From positions 744,001 through 808,000 of the forward strand of contig NZ_CP019962.1 in assembly GCF_000807675.2 (NCBI RefSeq): a stretch of DNA of 64,000 nt. Direction: 5' to 3'. A program made the translations under genes and the position numbers. Shown in pieces: positions 38,674-47,216 of the stretch; position 1 is the first letter of the stretch; every line of letters begins with the position of its first letter. This DNA is from Eubacterium limosum (GTDB taxonomy: Bacteria > Bacillota > Clostridia > Eubacteriales > Eubacteriaceae). Below the pieces are notes generated by a model. The model worked only from the letters and a program-made list of their open reading frames with translations, was not told the origin of the DNA and did not search any database.

Positions 38674-41600
38674 ATGAAAAAGATTTTAACCGTTCTGCTG
38701 AGCGCGCTTCTGGTCGCGGCGTCACTGCCGCTGGCCGCGTTTGCTCAGACAGCATCAGAGGAAACGCCTGTGATCACAGGCGATTATGTTCAGGGAGAGG
38801 TTATCGTGTGCATGGACAGCGGCAGCACCGCCCTGCGCAGCCGTTCAGCCCTGCCGGAGCTGCTGGCTGATGCGGAGCAGCTTATGACCCTGTCGGACAG
38901 CGCTGGGGATGCAGATAACGCACAGCTGCGCAGCCGTTCAGCGGCTTCTGCGGATACACAGGTGCTCGCGCTGGTTAAGGATGAAAGCCGTTCGACGGAA
39001 GCGCTGATCGCAGAGCTTGAATCCTATCCGCAGGTGGTCTTTGCAGAACCGAACTACATTACGACAAATTTTGAAACCACAGCCACAGAGACTTATCCGG
39101 ATTTATCGGATCTGCAGTGGGCAAACAGTGATCAGAGCAGCAAAAATAATCCCTTTGGAAATCAAAAGGGCTTTAACATCGGGGTTCCCGACTGGAATGT
39201 TCCCAGCGCGAGCGCTGAAAGTGATAATCCAGTGGTCGCGATTCTGGATACAGGCGTAGACCTCACCAATCCGGATTTAAAGGACAAGCTGTGGACCCGG
39301 CCAGCCGGCTCAGGCCTCCCCGGCGGCGATCACGGCATTAATGTCAGCGGTGAGGGCAGCTTGGAGAACGTGGTGGACACGAACGGCCATGGGACGCACT
39401 GCGCCGGTATTGTGGGCGCAGCCTGGAACAATATGGGTGTTTCCGGCGCGGGTGAAAAGATTGAGATCATGGCGATCCAGAGCAATAACGCCATTTCCAG
39501 TAAAATTCAGGGCTTTGATTATGTCAAACAGGCCTGCCAGGAAGGGGTTAACGTCAAGGCTGTGAACCTGTCCTGGGGCGGTCCCGGGCAGTCCAAAGCT
39601 CTGGACAGAGCCATCGAGGAAACTGGAAAGGCTGGCGCCATCGCCCTTGTGGCCTCCGGGAACTCTGGCTGGGATAATGACATCAGTAACAGCATGGCCT
39701 CAGGATTTTCAAATAATCCTTACGCGGTTGTGGTCAACTCAGCAAATCCGACAGGAACCATGTCTACCTTCAGCGATTACGGGAAACGGACCACGGATAT
39801 CGTAGCGCCGGGGAGCCAGATTTTATCCACAGTACCCATGGACCAGAGCGTCTATTATCCCGAAAAGGATGAAGCGCCAGTCTGGTATGATAATTTTGAA
39901 GACGGACAGGCCCCAGCCATTTCGTTCTTTTATGATGCGGCGTGTACAGAAGCTGCGAAAGTCACCAAGATAAGCGGCGACAAGGTTTATGAAGGTTCAA
40001 AGAGCCTGAGTATAGACATTGAGGATGTTGAAAGCGGAAACGTTGTGCTTTACAGCCAACCGATGGATCTGTCGGAAAAGGCCAGTGCAATAGAGAATAA
40101 GGCCATCAGCATCAAGGTTGCGGCGGCAGGACAGAAAGTCGGCGCTTGCGCTTTACTGGTAAAAAACACAGGAGGCGAGTTTGAGAAAGTTAAAATTTCG
40201 GAAGGCTCAGCCCTTGACGGCACGTGGATGAATTACAGCGCGGCCCTTCCAAAAGATACGGATTATAAGAACTTCCAGATGAAGGTACTGTTTGCTTTCC
40301 GGGATATTACCTTTTTACCGGACAGCTCCAATCCGTCAGTGACACCAAACAGCGGCACCGTCTATGCCGACGCCATGGGCATTGGCGACGCGTCCAAAAT
40401 GCTGCCCTTCGATTATAAAAACGGCACATCTATGGCAACTCCGGCGGCAGCCGGTGCGGCTGCCCTGCTCGGCAGTCAATATAACGAATCCGGCGCGGCA
40501 CTGGCAGCCCGGGTGGTGGGCAGCGTGACTAAATATTCCAATTTTACGGATAAGTGCGTGTCCGGCGGGATGGTCAATGTCAGCCAGACAAGACCTTACC
40601 CGGTACTCAACAGCATTGTGGATCAGGGGGATACCGTTGAGGTTGACGGTTACTTTTTTGAAAACCTGGAGAGCGCGAAAATCGGCGGAATGGACGCTGA
40701 GATTGTGGCAAATGTGCCAGAGGCGGTTTCTGCCACCGATGGAGGAAAAGTTGTTACCCTTAAAAAGCCCGAAGGCTTTGCAGGCGGTACCGCCGAGGTA
40801 TCCCTCACCACAGACAATGGTGAGGGGCATCAGACCTTTGAAATCGGCCAGAATGTAAACATCGACTACTTTGAAGAGAATCTGCCGCTTCCAGAGGATG
40901 AGGATTTTTATAAGGCGGAAAACAAACAGATTGTGGGCTATCAAAACCAGCTTTACGTCCTGCCGGACGGGCTGGAGAGTGAACCCTCCCCCGAAATATG
41001 GGCTTACAGTATTGAAGACCAGAAATGGTCAACACTCGAGCTGCCGGAGGCCTTAGTGAATCTTACCGGCGCAACCTGGAATGGCAGGCTTGCCGTTGCG
41101 GGCTTGACGGTTGATGAAAAGAATCAGCCGGTTGAGAAGCTGTGGTTCTATGACGGCCAGTGGCAGGAACAAAAGATTGAAGGACTCCCATTTGCCACTT
41201 CCCTGGTCAATGCGGACGGCACACTGATGGGCGTGGGCGGCCAATATATCGAAATTGATAAAGAAACCAATCAGGCGGCAGCGGCAGCTACAAAGGATAT
41301 CGTGGCCATCGACACTAAAGCCGGCACGGTTTCAAAAGCTGGAGAACTGGCCGAAGCAAGAGTTTACGGTAAGGTAAACGCCCATGAAAACCGTCTGATC
41401 ATATCTGGCGGTACAGACAGCACAGGCGAACCGGTAGGAAGTATTGAGCTCGTGACACAGAGCGAAAACGGCTATCAGGGAATGAAGGTCTCTCTTGATA
41501 TAAAAAAAGGCCAGGCTTTTAACAGCATTGCCAATGCCACTGTAAAGAATGGTTTTATGCTGGCCGGTCCCCAGAGTGCGAGTGAAGACCCGGCGGCAGT

Positions 41601-41976
41601 AGCAGATACCTACACGGTTGATCCGCAGACAGGGGTGATAACGCCTTACGGGAAGCGGATTGACGATGGTATACTCATCGGAACAGGCGCTACAGCCTAC
41701 CACGATCAGCTCTACGTGCTGGCCGCCAGCTACACAGCACCGGGCGGTTATATCTTCAAGGCAACCGCGGTTGAAACCATCAATCCTCAGCCGGGAGAGG
41801 AAGCGGACAAAAAGCCGGATGATAACAGCGGACAGCCGGTAAATCCTGAAAACAAACCGGATAATGTAAAAACCGGAATCGTTGAGGACAGCCAGACCGC
41901 GGCGTTCCTCTGTGCGGGAATGCTTATTCTGGCCGTTGCCGGACTGGCAGCCTACCGTAAAAGAAAAATAAGCTAG
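38674..41976 (+). CDS. Subtilisin-like (S8) surface serine protease
   Basis: 1100 residues. A signal peptide (MKKILTVLLSALLVAASLPL...AFA) is followed by a prodomain and a catalytic domain with Asp192 (VAILDTGVDL), His239 (NGHGTHCAGI), oxyanion Asn330 (VASGNSGW) and Ser586 (NGTSMATP). The Asn-to-Ser distance is about 256 residues, far more than usual, owing to an inserted beta-rich domain (about 385-570; NFEDGQAPAISFFYDA...). The C-terminal half has Kelch-like beta repeats (YSIEDQKWSTLELPE). It ends with NVKTG, one membrane helix and RKRKIS, which resembles a non-canonical sortase or membrane anchor. It probably degrades peptides at the cell surface. It has its own promoter and terminator. Confidence 0.93.
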   Translation: MKKILTVLLSALLVAASLPLAAFAQTASEETPVITGDYVQGEVIVCMDSGSTALRSRSALPELLADAEQLMTLSDSAGDADNAQLRSRSAASADTQVLALVKDESRSTEALIAELESYPQVVFAEPNYITTNFETTATETYPDLSDLQWANSDQSSKNNPFGNQKGFNIGVPDWNVPSASAESDNPVVAILDTGVDLTNPDLKDKLWTRPAGSGLPGGDHGINVSGEGSLENVVDTNGHGTHCAGIVGAAWNNMGVSGAGEKIEIMAIQSNNAISSKIQGFDYVKQACQEGVNVKAVNLSWGGPGQSKALDRAIEETGKAGAIALVASGNSGWDNDISNSMASGFSNNPYAVVVNSANPTGTMSTFSDYGKRTTDIVAPGSQILSTVPMDQSVYYPEKDEAPVWYDNFEDGQAPAISFFYDAACTEAAKVTKISGDKVYEGSKSLSIDIEDVESGNVVLYSQPMDLSEKASAIENKAISIKVAAAGQKVGACALLVKNTGGEFEKVKISEGSALDGTWMNYSAALPKDTDYKNFQMKVLFAFRDITFLPDSSNPSVTPNSGTVYADAMGIGDASKMLPFDYKNGTSMATPAAAGAAALLGSQYNESGAALAARVVGSVTKYSNFTDKCVSGGMVNVSQTRPYPVLNSIVDQGDTVEVDGYFFENLESAKIGGMDAEIVANVPEAVSATDGGKVVTLKKPEGFAGGTAEVSLTTDNGEGHQTFEIGQNVNIDYFEENLPLPEDEDFYKAENKQIVGYQNQLYVLPDGLESEPSPEIWAYSIEDQKWSTLELPEALVNLTGATWNGRLAVAGLTVDEKNQPVEKLWFYDGQWQEQKIEGLPFATSLVNADGTLMGVGGQYIEIDKETNQAAAAATKDIVAIDTKAGTVSKAGELAEARVYGKVNAHENRLIISGGTDSTGEPVGSIELVTQSENGYQGMKVSLDIKKGQAFNSIANATVKNGFMLAGPQSASEDPAAVADTYTVDPQTGVITPYGKRIDDGILIGTGATAYHDQLYVLAASYTAPGGYIFKATAVETINPQPGEEADKKPDDNSGQPVNPENKPDNVKTGIVEDSQTAAFLCAGMLILAVAGLAAYRKRKIS

Positions 41977-41980
41977 ATTG

Positions 41981-42020
41981 AAAAACACCCTGCTTGCTAA
42001 GCGCAAGCAGGGTGTTTTTT
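41981..42020. terminator. Bidirectional Rho-independent terminator
   Basis: AAAAACACCCTGCTTGC / GCAAGCAGGGTGTTTTTT, perfect stem with a 5-nt loop, between convergent genes. Confidence 0.95.
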
Positions 42021-42029
42021 ATGGTCCTT

Positions 42030-42545
42030 TTATTCAGCCAGGCTGAAGGTCACTTCGACGCTCCCGCTCCCGAGGGCGTCGGCAAGGCCAGCAGTGTCCG
42101 TGATGGACCCGAGGCGGGTATAGCTGTAAGCGCTCTGAAAGCTTTCGTAGAACAGGACAAGACAGTTGTCCCCGTAGAGCATCAGATCGCCGGCGGCAAT
42201 ATGGCCTGGCCGCTCGGCGTTTGTGGGCAGTGCATCTGAGAGGAAGAAATATTTTTCGTTTCCGTTCATTTCATCCATATTCAAGGTCATGGGCATGGCG
42301 GCGGCCAGAGCCTGTGCGGGCGGAGTATCCTCCAGCTGCGGGGTGAAGACCCTGTCCCCAGCCTGAATGCGCAGCTCTGTGACAGCAGTGGCAGTGATCT
42401 CGGCCTGCGCAGTGGTCTGGACAGATGGGCCGGGTTTTTCTGATTTGGGTGCGCTTGAGGCTGTCGTGTCTGCGGCGCAGCCTGTGAAGGCAGCAGCCAA
42501 AAGCAGAGAACAGCACAGGAAAGCGGCTTTCAGGCGAATCATCAC
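42030..42545 (-). CDS. Cyclophilin-like-fold lipoprotein
   Basis: 171 residues. Lipoprotein signal with lipobox AFTGC, then a Ser/Thr/Pro-rich linker and a domain with the pattern AQALAAAMPMTLNMDEMNGN...KYFFLSDALPT...PGHIAAGDLMLYGDNCLVLF, characteristic of the bacterial cyclophilin-like family (TM1367 type), a fold without proven isomerase activity. It is last in the operon acetyltransferase - flavodoxin - lipoprotein. The role is unknown; members often sit beside flavodoxin and LysR genes, as here. Confidence 0.85.
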   Translation of the reverse strand: MMIRLKAAFLCCSLLLAAAFTGCAADTTASSAPKSEKPGPSVQTTAQAEITATAVTELRIQAGDRVFTPQLEDTPPAQALAAAMPMTLNMDEMNGNEKYFFLSDALPTNAERPGHIAAGDLMLYGDNCLVLFYESFQSAYSYTRLGSITDTAGLADALGSGSVEVTFSLAE

Positions 42546-42569
42546 TTTTAGTACCTCCGGTTTCCTTGT

Positions 42570-43112
42570 TCAGAGAGTTTTGCCCATATCATAGGCCGCC
42601 TTTAAAACCAGCGGGGCGTTTTTGGCTGTGCCCACAGCGTCCAGGCCAGTGCCCCGGAGTACGCCGGCCAGCTTTGCGCGTTCAAAACAGTCGATCCAGC
42701 CCTGGAGGCCTTTGACAGCCCCATCCATTGAGTCCCTGTTTTCATCCGCCGAGGCAGCCAGCAGATAGATCTCTCTGAAAGCGTAATCTGCTGGAAACAG
42801 TGGGTTGCTGCGGTCGAGCAGTGTTTTCATCTGGCCGGACATCTCATAGAAATAGATGGGTGTCGCGAACACCAGCACGTCGGCGCTCAGCATCTTTTGT
42901 ACAATGGCGTTGACGTCGTCCTGGATGACACAGCGCTCTGTTTTCTGGCAGGCCAGACAGCCCCGGCAGAAACCAATGGTTTTGCCAGCCAGACTGATTT
43001 TTTCGGCGTCGTGGCCTGCGTCCCGGGCGCCGCGTGTGAATTCATCGGCCAGTGTGTCGGAATTTCCGCCTTTGCGGGGACTGGTTGAAAGGATTAGAAT
43101 ATTTTTCTTCAT
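42570..43112 (-). CDS. Flavodoxin-fold NAD(P)H-dependent FMN oxidoreductase
   Basis: 180 residues. The FMN-phosphate loop STSPRKGGNSDTLADEF is followed by a Cys-bearing segment CRGCLACQKTERC and then PIYFYEMSGQMKTLLDRSNP, as in multimeric flavodoxin WrbA-like / iron-sulfur flavoprotein relatives. The Cys pattern C-x2-C-x2-C-x5-C resembles that of iron-sulfur flavoproteins but lacks their full spacing, so a cluster is uncertain. It lies in the LysR-linked operon, 29 bp after the acetyltransferase gene. Confidence 0.88.
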   Translation of the reverse strand: MKKNILILSTSPRKGGNSDTLADEFTRGARDAGHDAEKISLAGKTIGFCRGCLACQKTERCVIQDDVNAIVQKMLSADVLVFATPIYFYEMSGQMKTLLDRSNPLFPADYAFREIYLLAASADENRDSMDGAVKGLQGWIDCFERAKLAGVLRGTGLDAVGTAKNAPLVLKAAYDMGKTL

Positions 43113-43141
43113 AATGGATAACCTCTTTCTTTAAGGATTTT

Positions 43142-43711
43142 TTATACGCTAAGCTCACGGAGAACCTTCGCGGGGACTCCGGCGGCGATGGTGCCCGCTG
43201 GGATGTCCTTTGTGACCACCGCTCCGGCGGCGATAACTGCATTATCCCCGATGGTCACGCCAGGCACCACAGTGACATTTGCGCCCAGCCAGACATTTTT
43301 GCCGATGACCACAGGCGCCGGATGCATGGAGCTTCGTTTTTCAAGGGAAAAGTCATGGTTGAGGGTGGCCAGCACTGCGTTATGACCGATGAGCGCGCCG
43401 TCACCGATGGTGATACCGCCTTGGTCCTGGAAACGGCAGCCGCTGTTGATAAAAACATTTTTCCCCACCGTAATGTTCTTACCGCAGTCTGTGTAAAAGG
43501 GTGGGAACAGGCCGAAGGAGGCGTCCACAGGCTTGCCGGTCAATTCTGAAAAAAGTTCCCGGATTTCCTCGGGGCTGTGGTAGGCATTGTTGAGCGCGCT
43601 GGTGATCCGAAGCGCCTCCTGGCTGACCTTGTGCATAAATTCATGTGCTTCTGACCCGCCGTCAACGGTCAGGCCTTTATTTAAATGTTCTAAAAATGTG
43701 TCGAGATTCAT
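43142..43711 (-). CDS. Sugar O-acetyltransferase (maltose/galactoside type, left-handed beta-helix)
   Basis: 189 residues. An N-terminal helical maltose-acetyltransferase cap leads into hexapeptide repeats (ITVGKNVFINSGCRFQDQGG, ITIGDGALIGHNAVLATLNH, VVIGKNVWLGANVTVVPGVT, IGDNAVIAAGAVVTKDIPAG). The catalytic His is in TLNHDF. It transfers acetyl from CoA to a sugar or similar acceptor; the substrate is not evident. First gene of the three-gene operon divergent from LysR. Confidence 0.9.
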   Translation of the reverse strand: MNLDTFLEHLNKGLTVDGGSEAHEFMHKVSQEALRITSALNNAYHSPEEIRELFSELTGKPVDASFGLFPPFYTDCGKNITVGKNVFINSGCRFQDQGGITIGDGALIGHNAVLATLNHDFSLEKRSSMHPAPVVIGKNVWLGANVTVVPGVTIGDNAVIAAGAVVTKDIPAGTIAAGVPAKVLRELSV

Positions 43712-43776
43712 TGGTAATCAGCTTCCTTTCAAATATTTGTTTATCATGGCTTTATTATATAACCTGACTTGCTGTA

Positions 43777-43839
43777 ATAGCAAATACTTATATGCTATGC
43801 GATACCATGCTTGACAAGCATGGTAAACGCCAGTATACT
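43777..43839. promoter_or_regulatory. LysR-type operator and divergent promoters
   Basis: ATAGCA-N10-TGCTAT (43777-43798) fits a LysR box and covers the -35 region of a leftward TATAAT promoter. A second perfect palindrome, TACCATGCTT-GAC-AAGCATGGTA (43803-43825), overlaps TTGACA (43811-43816) of the rightward LysR promoter, whose -10 box TATACT lies at 43834-43839 (17-bp spacer). Confidence 0.72.
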
Positions 43840-43868
43840 GAGAGAAACAGAGAAAGGGAGTGCAGCCA

Positions 43869-44762
43869 ATGGAACTGAGGGTTTTACGCTATTTTCTGGC
43901 AGTTGCCAGAGAGGAAACGATCTCCGGAGCTGCGGAGTCACTGCATGTGACCCAGCCCACCCTCTCGCGCCAGCTTATGGAACTGGAGGAACAGCTGGGA
44001 AAAAAGCTTTTTATCCGGGGAAGCAGAAGGGTTACCCTGACCGACGAGGGGGCTTTCCTGCGCAAGCGCGCCCAGGAGATCGTGGACCTGACGGACCGCA
44101 CCGAGGCTGATTTTAAAGCGTCCGATGAGATTGTCGGCGGCGATGTTTATATCGGCGGCGGAGAAACCGACGCCATGCGGATTATCGCCCAGGTGGTTGG
44201 CAGAACGCGGAGGGATTATCCCCATATCCGGGTACATCTCTTCAGCGGAAACGCCGACGATGTGACCGAACGTCTGGATAAGGGGCTGCTTGATTTTGGG
44301 ATTTTAATCGAACCGGGAGACATTACAAAATACGATTATATACGCCTGCCTGCCACGGACACCTGGGGATTGCTGATGCGCAGGGACAGCGTTCTGGCGG
44401 CGCAGCCCGACATTAAGGCAGAAAACCTGCTGGAGATACCGCTGCTCTGCTCAAGGCAGTCGCTGGTGCGCAATGAGCTGTCCGGCTGGTTTGGCAGCGA
44501 CTCAGACAAGCTGAACGTCGTGATGACCTATAACCTGATTTATAACGCGGCCATCATGGTGCAGGAAGGCATCGGCTATGCCCTGTGCCTTGATAAGCTG
44601 GTGAACACCACCGGCGACAGCGCTCTGTGCTTCAGGCCGCTGAGCCCCCGCCTCGAGGCACAGCTGTACGTTGTCTGGAAAAAGCATCCGGCGTTCTCAA
44701 GAGCTTCAGAAATTTTTCTGAAGCAGCTCCAGGCGTTTCTGACAGAGGAGGATGGCAAATAA
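43869..44762 (+). CDS. LysR-family transcriptional regulator
   Basis: 297 residues from the ATG at 43869 (AAAGGGAG nine bases upstream), giving the family start MELRVLRYFLAVAREETISG. The winged helix-turn-helix covers about residues 1-60 (AAESLHVTQPTLSRQLMELE), followed by a periplasmic-binding-like effector domain (about 90-295). It is divergent from the acetyltransferase operon and almost certainly regulates it and itself through the sites at 43777-43825. A terminator follows. Confidence 0.93.
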   Translation: MELRVLRYFLAVAREETISGAAESLHVTQPTLSRQLMELEEQLGKKLFIRGSRRVTLTDEGAFLRKRAQEIVDLTDRTEADFKASDEIVGGDVYIGGGETDAMRIIAQVVGRTRRDYPHIRVHLFSGNADDVTERLDKGLLDFGILIEPGDITKYDYIRLPATDTWGLLMRRDSVLAAQPDIKAENLLEIPLLCSRQSLVRNELSGWFGSDSDKLNVVMTYNLIYNAAIMVQEGIGYALCLDKLVNTTGDSALCFRPLSPRLEAQLYVVWKKHPAFSRASEIFLKQLQAFLTEEDGK

Positions 44763-44768
44763 AAAAAT

Positions 44769-44806
44769 AACCGCATTCCCTTTAAAGGGATGCGGTTGTT
44801 TTTTTA
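44769..44806. terminator. Bidirectional Rho-independent terminator
   Basis: AACCGCATTCCC / GGGATGCGGTT stem followed by GTTTTTTTATTT; it separates LysR and the convergent TauE/SafE gene. Confidence 0.88.
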
Positions 44807-45574
44807 TTTCAGAAAATTTACAAGGATAATGGAAACCCCAAGGACAGAGAGTACCACGCCGGTGGCCCGGTTGAGCACAATGGGGCTGGCCTTGTTGGCA
44901 AACTTGGCCGCAATTCTGGCCCAGAGCAGGGTAGATAAAACACAGAAAACAAGACTCCAGACATCCGGTGGGCCGCCGATGGCAAAATGGCTGACCGCGC
45001 CGGTAAAGGCCGTAAAGGCCATGACAAAAACACTGGTGCCGACAGCTGTTTTGAGCTCATAGCCCAGCACACTGGTCAGGATCAGCAGCATCATCATGCC
45101 GCCGCCCGCGCCCACAAAGCCGCAGATAAAGCCGATGGCCATGCCGCAGACCACAGACTGCACAAAGCGCTTTTTGGGGCTTGTGCCGGTCATGGTGTCC
45201 TTGGTGGCCATCACAGGTTTTACGATGAACTTAATGCCCAGCAGCAGCGTCATAAAAACTGAAAAGCCGCCCATTGCAGTGCTGGGGACAAGGCTGGAGA
45301 TCCAGCTTCCAACCAGGGTAAAGCACAGAACCGCTGCCATCATGACCAGTCCGTTTTTAATATCCAGATTTTTGTGCTTGCCGTAGGTATAGGCGCTGAC
45401 CGCGCTTGCCAGCACATCGCTGGCAAGCGCAATGCCAACAGCCTCATAGGCCGGGATACCCAGGAAGGTAATAAGCATCGGGCTGATCACCGCAGCTGCG
45501 CTCATACCCGCGAAGCCTGTCCCCAGTCCCGCGCCGATACCGGCGATAAAACAGATGATAAATTTAAACAGCAT
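44804..45574 (-). CDS. TauE/SafE-family (TSUP) sulfite/organic anion permease
   Basis: 256 residues with about eight hydrophobic segments. The two family repeats start with GIGAGLGTGFAGMSAAAVIS and GFICGFVGAGGGMMMLLILT, the glycine-rich G-x-G-G-G motif that marks the family. Transports sulfite, sulfonates or other small anions in characterised members. Single-gene unit with no clear functional neighbour. Confidence 0.9.
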   Translation of the reverse strand: MLFKFIICFIAGIGAGLGTGFAGMSAAAVISPMLITFLGIPAYEAVGIALASDVLASAVSAYTYGKHKNLDIKNGLVMMAAVLCFTLVGSWISSLVPSTAMGGFSVFMTLLLGIKFIVKPVMATKDTMTGTSPKKRFVQSVVCGMAIGFICGFVGAGGGMMMLLILTSVLGYELKTAVGTSVFVMAFTAFTGAVSHFAIGGPPDVWSLVFCVLSTLLWARIAAKFANKASPIVLNRATGVVLSVLGVSIILVNFLK

Positions 45575-45761
45575 AGACGTTCCCCCTCGTCTGTCCGAAA
45601 GATTTTTCTGAAAATTTATGAGTATAACCTATATTCTATGCCTTAATGCGGTGAGTGTCAATGTAAAACTGCCCTCTTAATCCCTTTGCGAAAAGTCTTG
45701 ACAGGCCTTAAACTTAAATCACAGGCAGCGCGCAGACCTGAAAAACTTTTGGAGGTTAACA

Positions 45762-45986
45762 ATGGCAGTAACAGCAAATGTAAAGAGTGTCGGTTTGAAA
45801 ATTGTATCAAACTATGGTGAAGAGAATGGAAAAATCGTTAAGAAGTCCAAGACCTACAGCGATGTCAAAAGCGATGCCACCAATGAGAGCATCTACAATA
45901 CCTACAAGCTGATCAAGAACATGCAGGAACCCATCGGCGAGTCCTGTACCAAAACCATCGCCGAAGAGCTTATGGATGTGGCGTAA
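45762..45986 (+). CDS. DUF1659-family small protein
   Basis: 74 residues, AACTTTTGGAGG at the ribosome site. The sequence (AVTANVKSVGLKIVSNYGEE, TYSDVKSDATNESIYNTYKL) fits the DUF1659 small proteins that precede DUF2922 genes in many clostridia. Function unknown. First of a four-gene cassette. Confidence 0.75.
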   Translation: MAVTANVKSVGLKIVSNYGEENGKIVKKSKTYSDVKSDATNESIYNTYKLIKNMQEPIGESCTKTIAEELMDVA

Positions 45987-46004
45987 GGATAGAGGAGGAA
46001 AAAA

Positions 46005-46232
46005 ATGGCAAATGTTTCAAAAGATTTACAGTTGATTTATGAATTGGCTAACGGCAAAAATTATACCCTGATCATTCCGGATTACAAGGACGGCATCACC
46101 GATGCCGAGATCGCCACAGGCGCAAACGGTATTTTAACCGAGGGGATTTTTGCGCCCGACGGACAGCCCCTGGCGGCGCTGGTATCCGCGGTGCGTATCG
46201 ACACCACCAAAACCGAAGTGGCTTTGGCTTAG
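46005..46232 (+). CDS. DUF2922-family small protein
   Basis: 75 residues: KDLQLIYELANGKNYTLIIP, then DYKDGITDAEIATGANGILT and AAVRIDTT-type LVSAVRIDTTKTEVALA. The pattern L-x-F/Y-x-x-x-x-G-x-x-x-x-L-x-I/V...D-x-x-x-x-x-x-V-x-x-x-M matches DUF2922. It starts 18 bp after DUF1659 with GAGGAGG. Function unknown; it regularly co-occurs with DUF1659 and a holin. Confidence 0.75.
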   Translation: MANVSKDLQLIYELANGKNYTLIIPDYKDGITDAEIATGANGILTEGIFAPDGQPLAALVSAVRIDTTKTEVALA

Positions 46233-46242
46233 GCAGCAGGCA

Positions 46243-46638
46243 ATGAGGGAAATCATCCGGGGCGCCGCCGCTGTGGCAGGCGGCACCCTCTCCTTCCTGT
46301 TTGGGGGACTCGATGATTTATTGGTGGTACTCACGGTTTTAGTCTGTCTGGACTATGTGTCCGGCGTTATCAAGGGAATTTACAGGCATGAGCTTTCCAG
46401 CGCGGTGGGCTTTTACGGAATACTGAAAAAATTGATGCTATTTCTGGTGGTCAGCGCTGCATTCATGGTCCAGAGGATCATAATGGCCGAGCTGCCCATC
46501 CGGGATATCACCGTGCTTTTCTACATTTCCAATGAAGGCATCTCACTGGTCGAAAACGCCGCAGAATTTATTCCCATTCCTGATAAGCTTAAGGCCGTAC
46601 TCAAGGAATTTACAAAGGATGAAAAGGAAAAGAAATGA
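46243..46638 (+). CDS. Phage holin / toxin-secretion holin family protein
   Basis: 131 residues from the ATG at 46243. Three hydrophobic segments: FGGLDDLLVVLTVLVCLDYV, ILKKLMLFLVVSAAFMVQRI and ITVLFYISNEGISLVENAAE. The block YVSGVIKGIYRHELSSAVGF is characteristic of the phi29/TcdE-type holin family (LDYxTGxxxA...LsSxxgxkGixkK). The C-terminus is charged (KEFTKDEKEKK). It would make membrane pores that release the neighbouring endolysin-like protein or other exported proteins. Confidence 0.87.
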   Translation: MREIIRGAAAVAGGTLSFLFGGLDDLLVVLTVLVCLDYVSGVIKGIYRHELSSAVGFYGILKKLMLFLVVSAAFMVQRIIMAELPIRDITVLFYISNEGISLVENAAEFIPIPDKLKAVLKEFTKDEKEKK

Positions 46639-47156
46639 GTATTTTAGAGGTACAGAGAATTTTATCCCACCTGGGCTATAACCCGGGTGAGCACGATGGA
46701 CTGGACGGCCCGAACACCCAGGCAGCCGTCAAAGCCTTTCAGCGAAAGGCTGGCATCAAGGCTGACGGTATTGCGGGACCGGTAACCCGGGGACATCTGG
46801 CAGAGGCCTATAAAAACAGCCGCGCCAGTGAACACTTTGCCATGAGCGAATACCAGTGTGACTGTGATGGCATGTACTGCGGCGGTTTCCCCGAGCTCAT
46901 GGAGGAGGCCCTTCTGGCCCAGGTTGAAAACCTGAGAAACCGCCTCGGTCGCCCGGTCATCATCACCTCCGGCGTGCGCTGCACACAGCGCAACCATGAA
47001 GTGCGCGGTATCGAGTACTCCAAGCATAAGATCGGCTGCGCCGCAGACCTGTACTGCCCCGGCGTCCACTATTCCGAGGTGGCCGCTGTGGCCAGAGAGC
47101 TGGGGCTGGGTGTGATTGAATACCCTGAGCAGCGGTTTGTGCATGTGGAGGTATAG
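46635..47156 (+). CDS. Endolysin: peptidoglycan-binding domain + M15-type D,D-peptidase
   Basis: 173 residues, overlapping the holin gene by ATGA. Residues 1-60 are a PG_binding_1 domain (VQRILSHLGYNPGEHDGLDG, TQAAVKAFQRKAGIKADGIA). The rest is a peptidase M15_3-like domain: SEYQCDCDGMYC, SGVRCTQRNHEVRGIEYSKH, and metal-ligand candidates H/D in SKHKIGCAADLY and H in QRFVHVEV. Cleaves cell-wall peptides (family knowledge). Holin plus endolysin form a lysis or release cassette outside any visible prophage. Confidence 0.88.
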   Translation: MSILEVQRILSHLGYNPGEHDGLDGPNTQAAVKAFQRKAGIKADGIAGPVTRGHLAEAYKNSRASEHFAMSEYQCDCDGMYCGGFPELMEEALLAQVENLRNRLGRPVIITSGVRCTQRNHEVRGIEYSKHKIGCAADLYCPGVHYSEVAAVARELGLGVIEYPEQRFVHVEV

Positions 47157-47166
47157 AGAAGAAAAA

Positions 47167-47196
47167 CCGGGCATTGGGAGACGTTCCAATGCCCGG
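47167..47196. terminator. Hairpin/terminator at left edge of the 11-kb surface block
   Basis: CCGGGCATTGG-N8-CCAATGCCCGG. The arms CGGGCATTGG / CCAATGCCCG are identical to those of the hairpin at 58612-58648, at the other edge of the block. There is no long T-run, only ATTT. Confidence 0.75.
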
Positions 47197-47216
47197 ATTT
47201 AAATGAATGTGAGATA

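Noticed and set aside
40336-40944. 202-codon minus-strand open frame opposite the protease gene
   Set aside because: Lies fully inside the protease gene, with no start signal or recognisable motif.
41332-42006. 224-codon minus-strand open frame over the protease 3' end
   Set aside because: Shadow of the protease frame; it begins inside the terminator hairpin.
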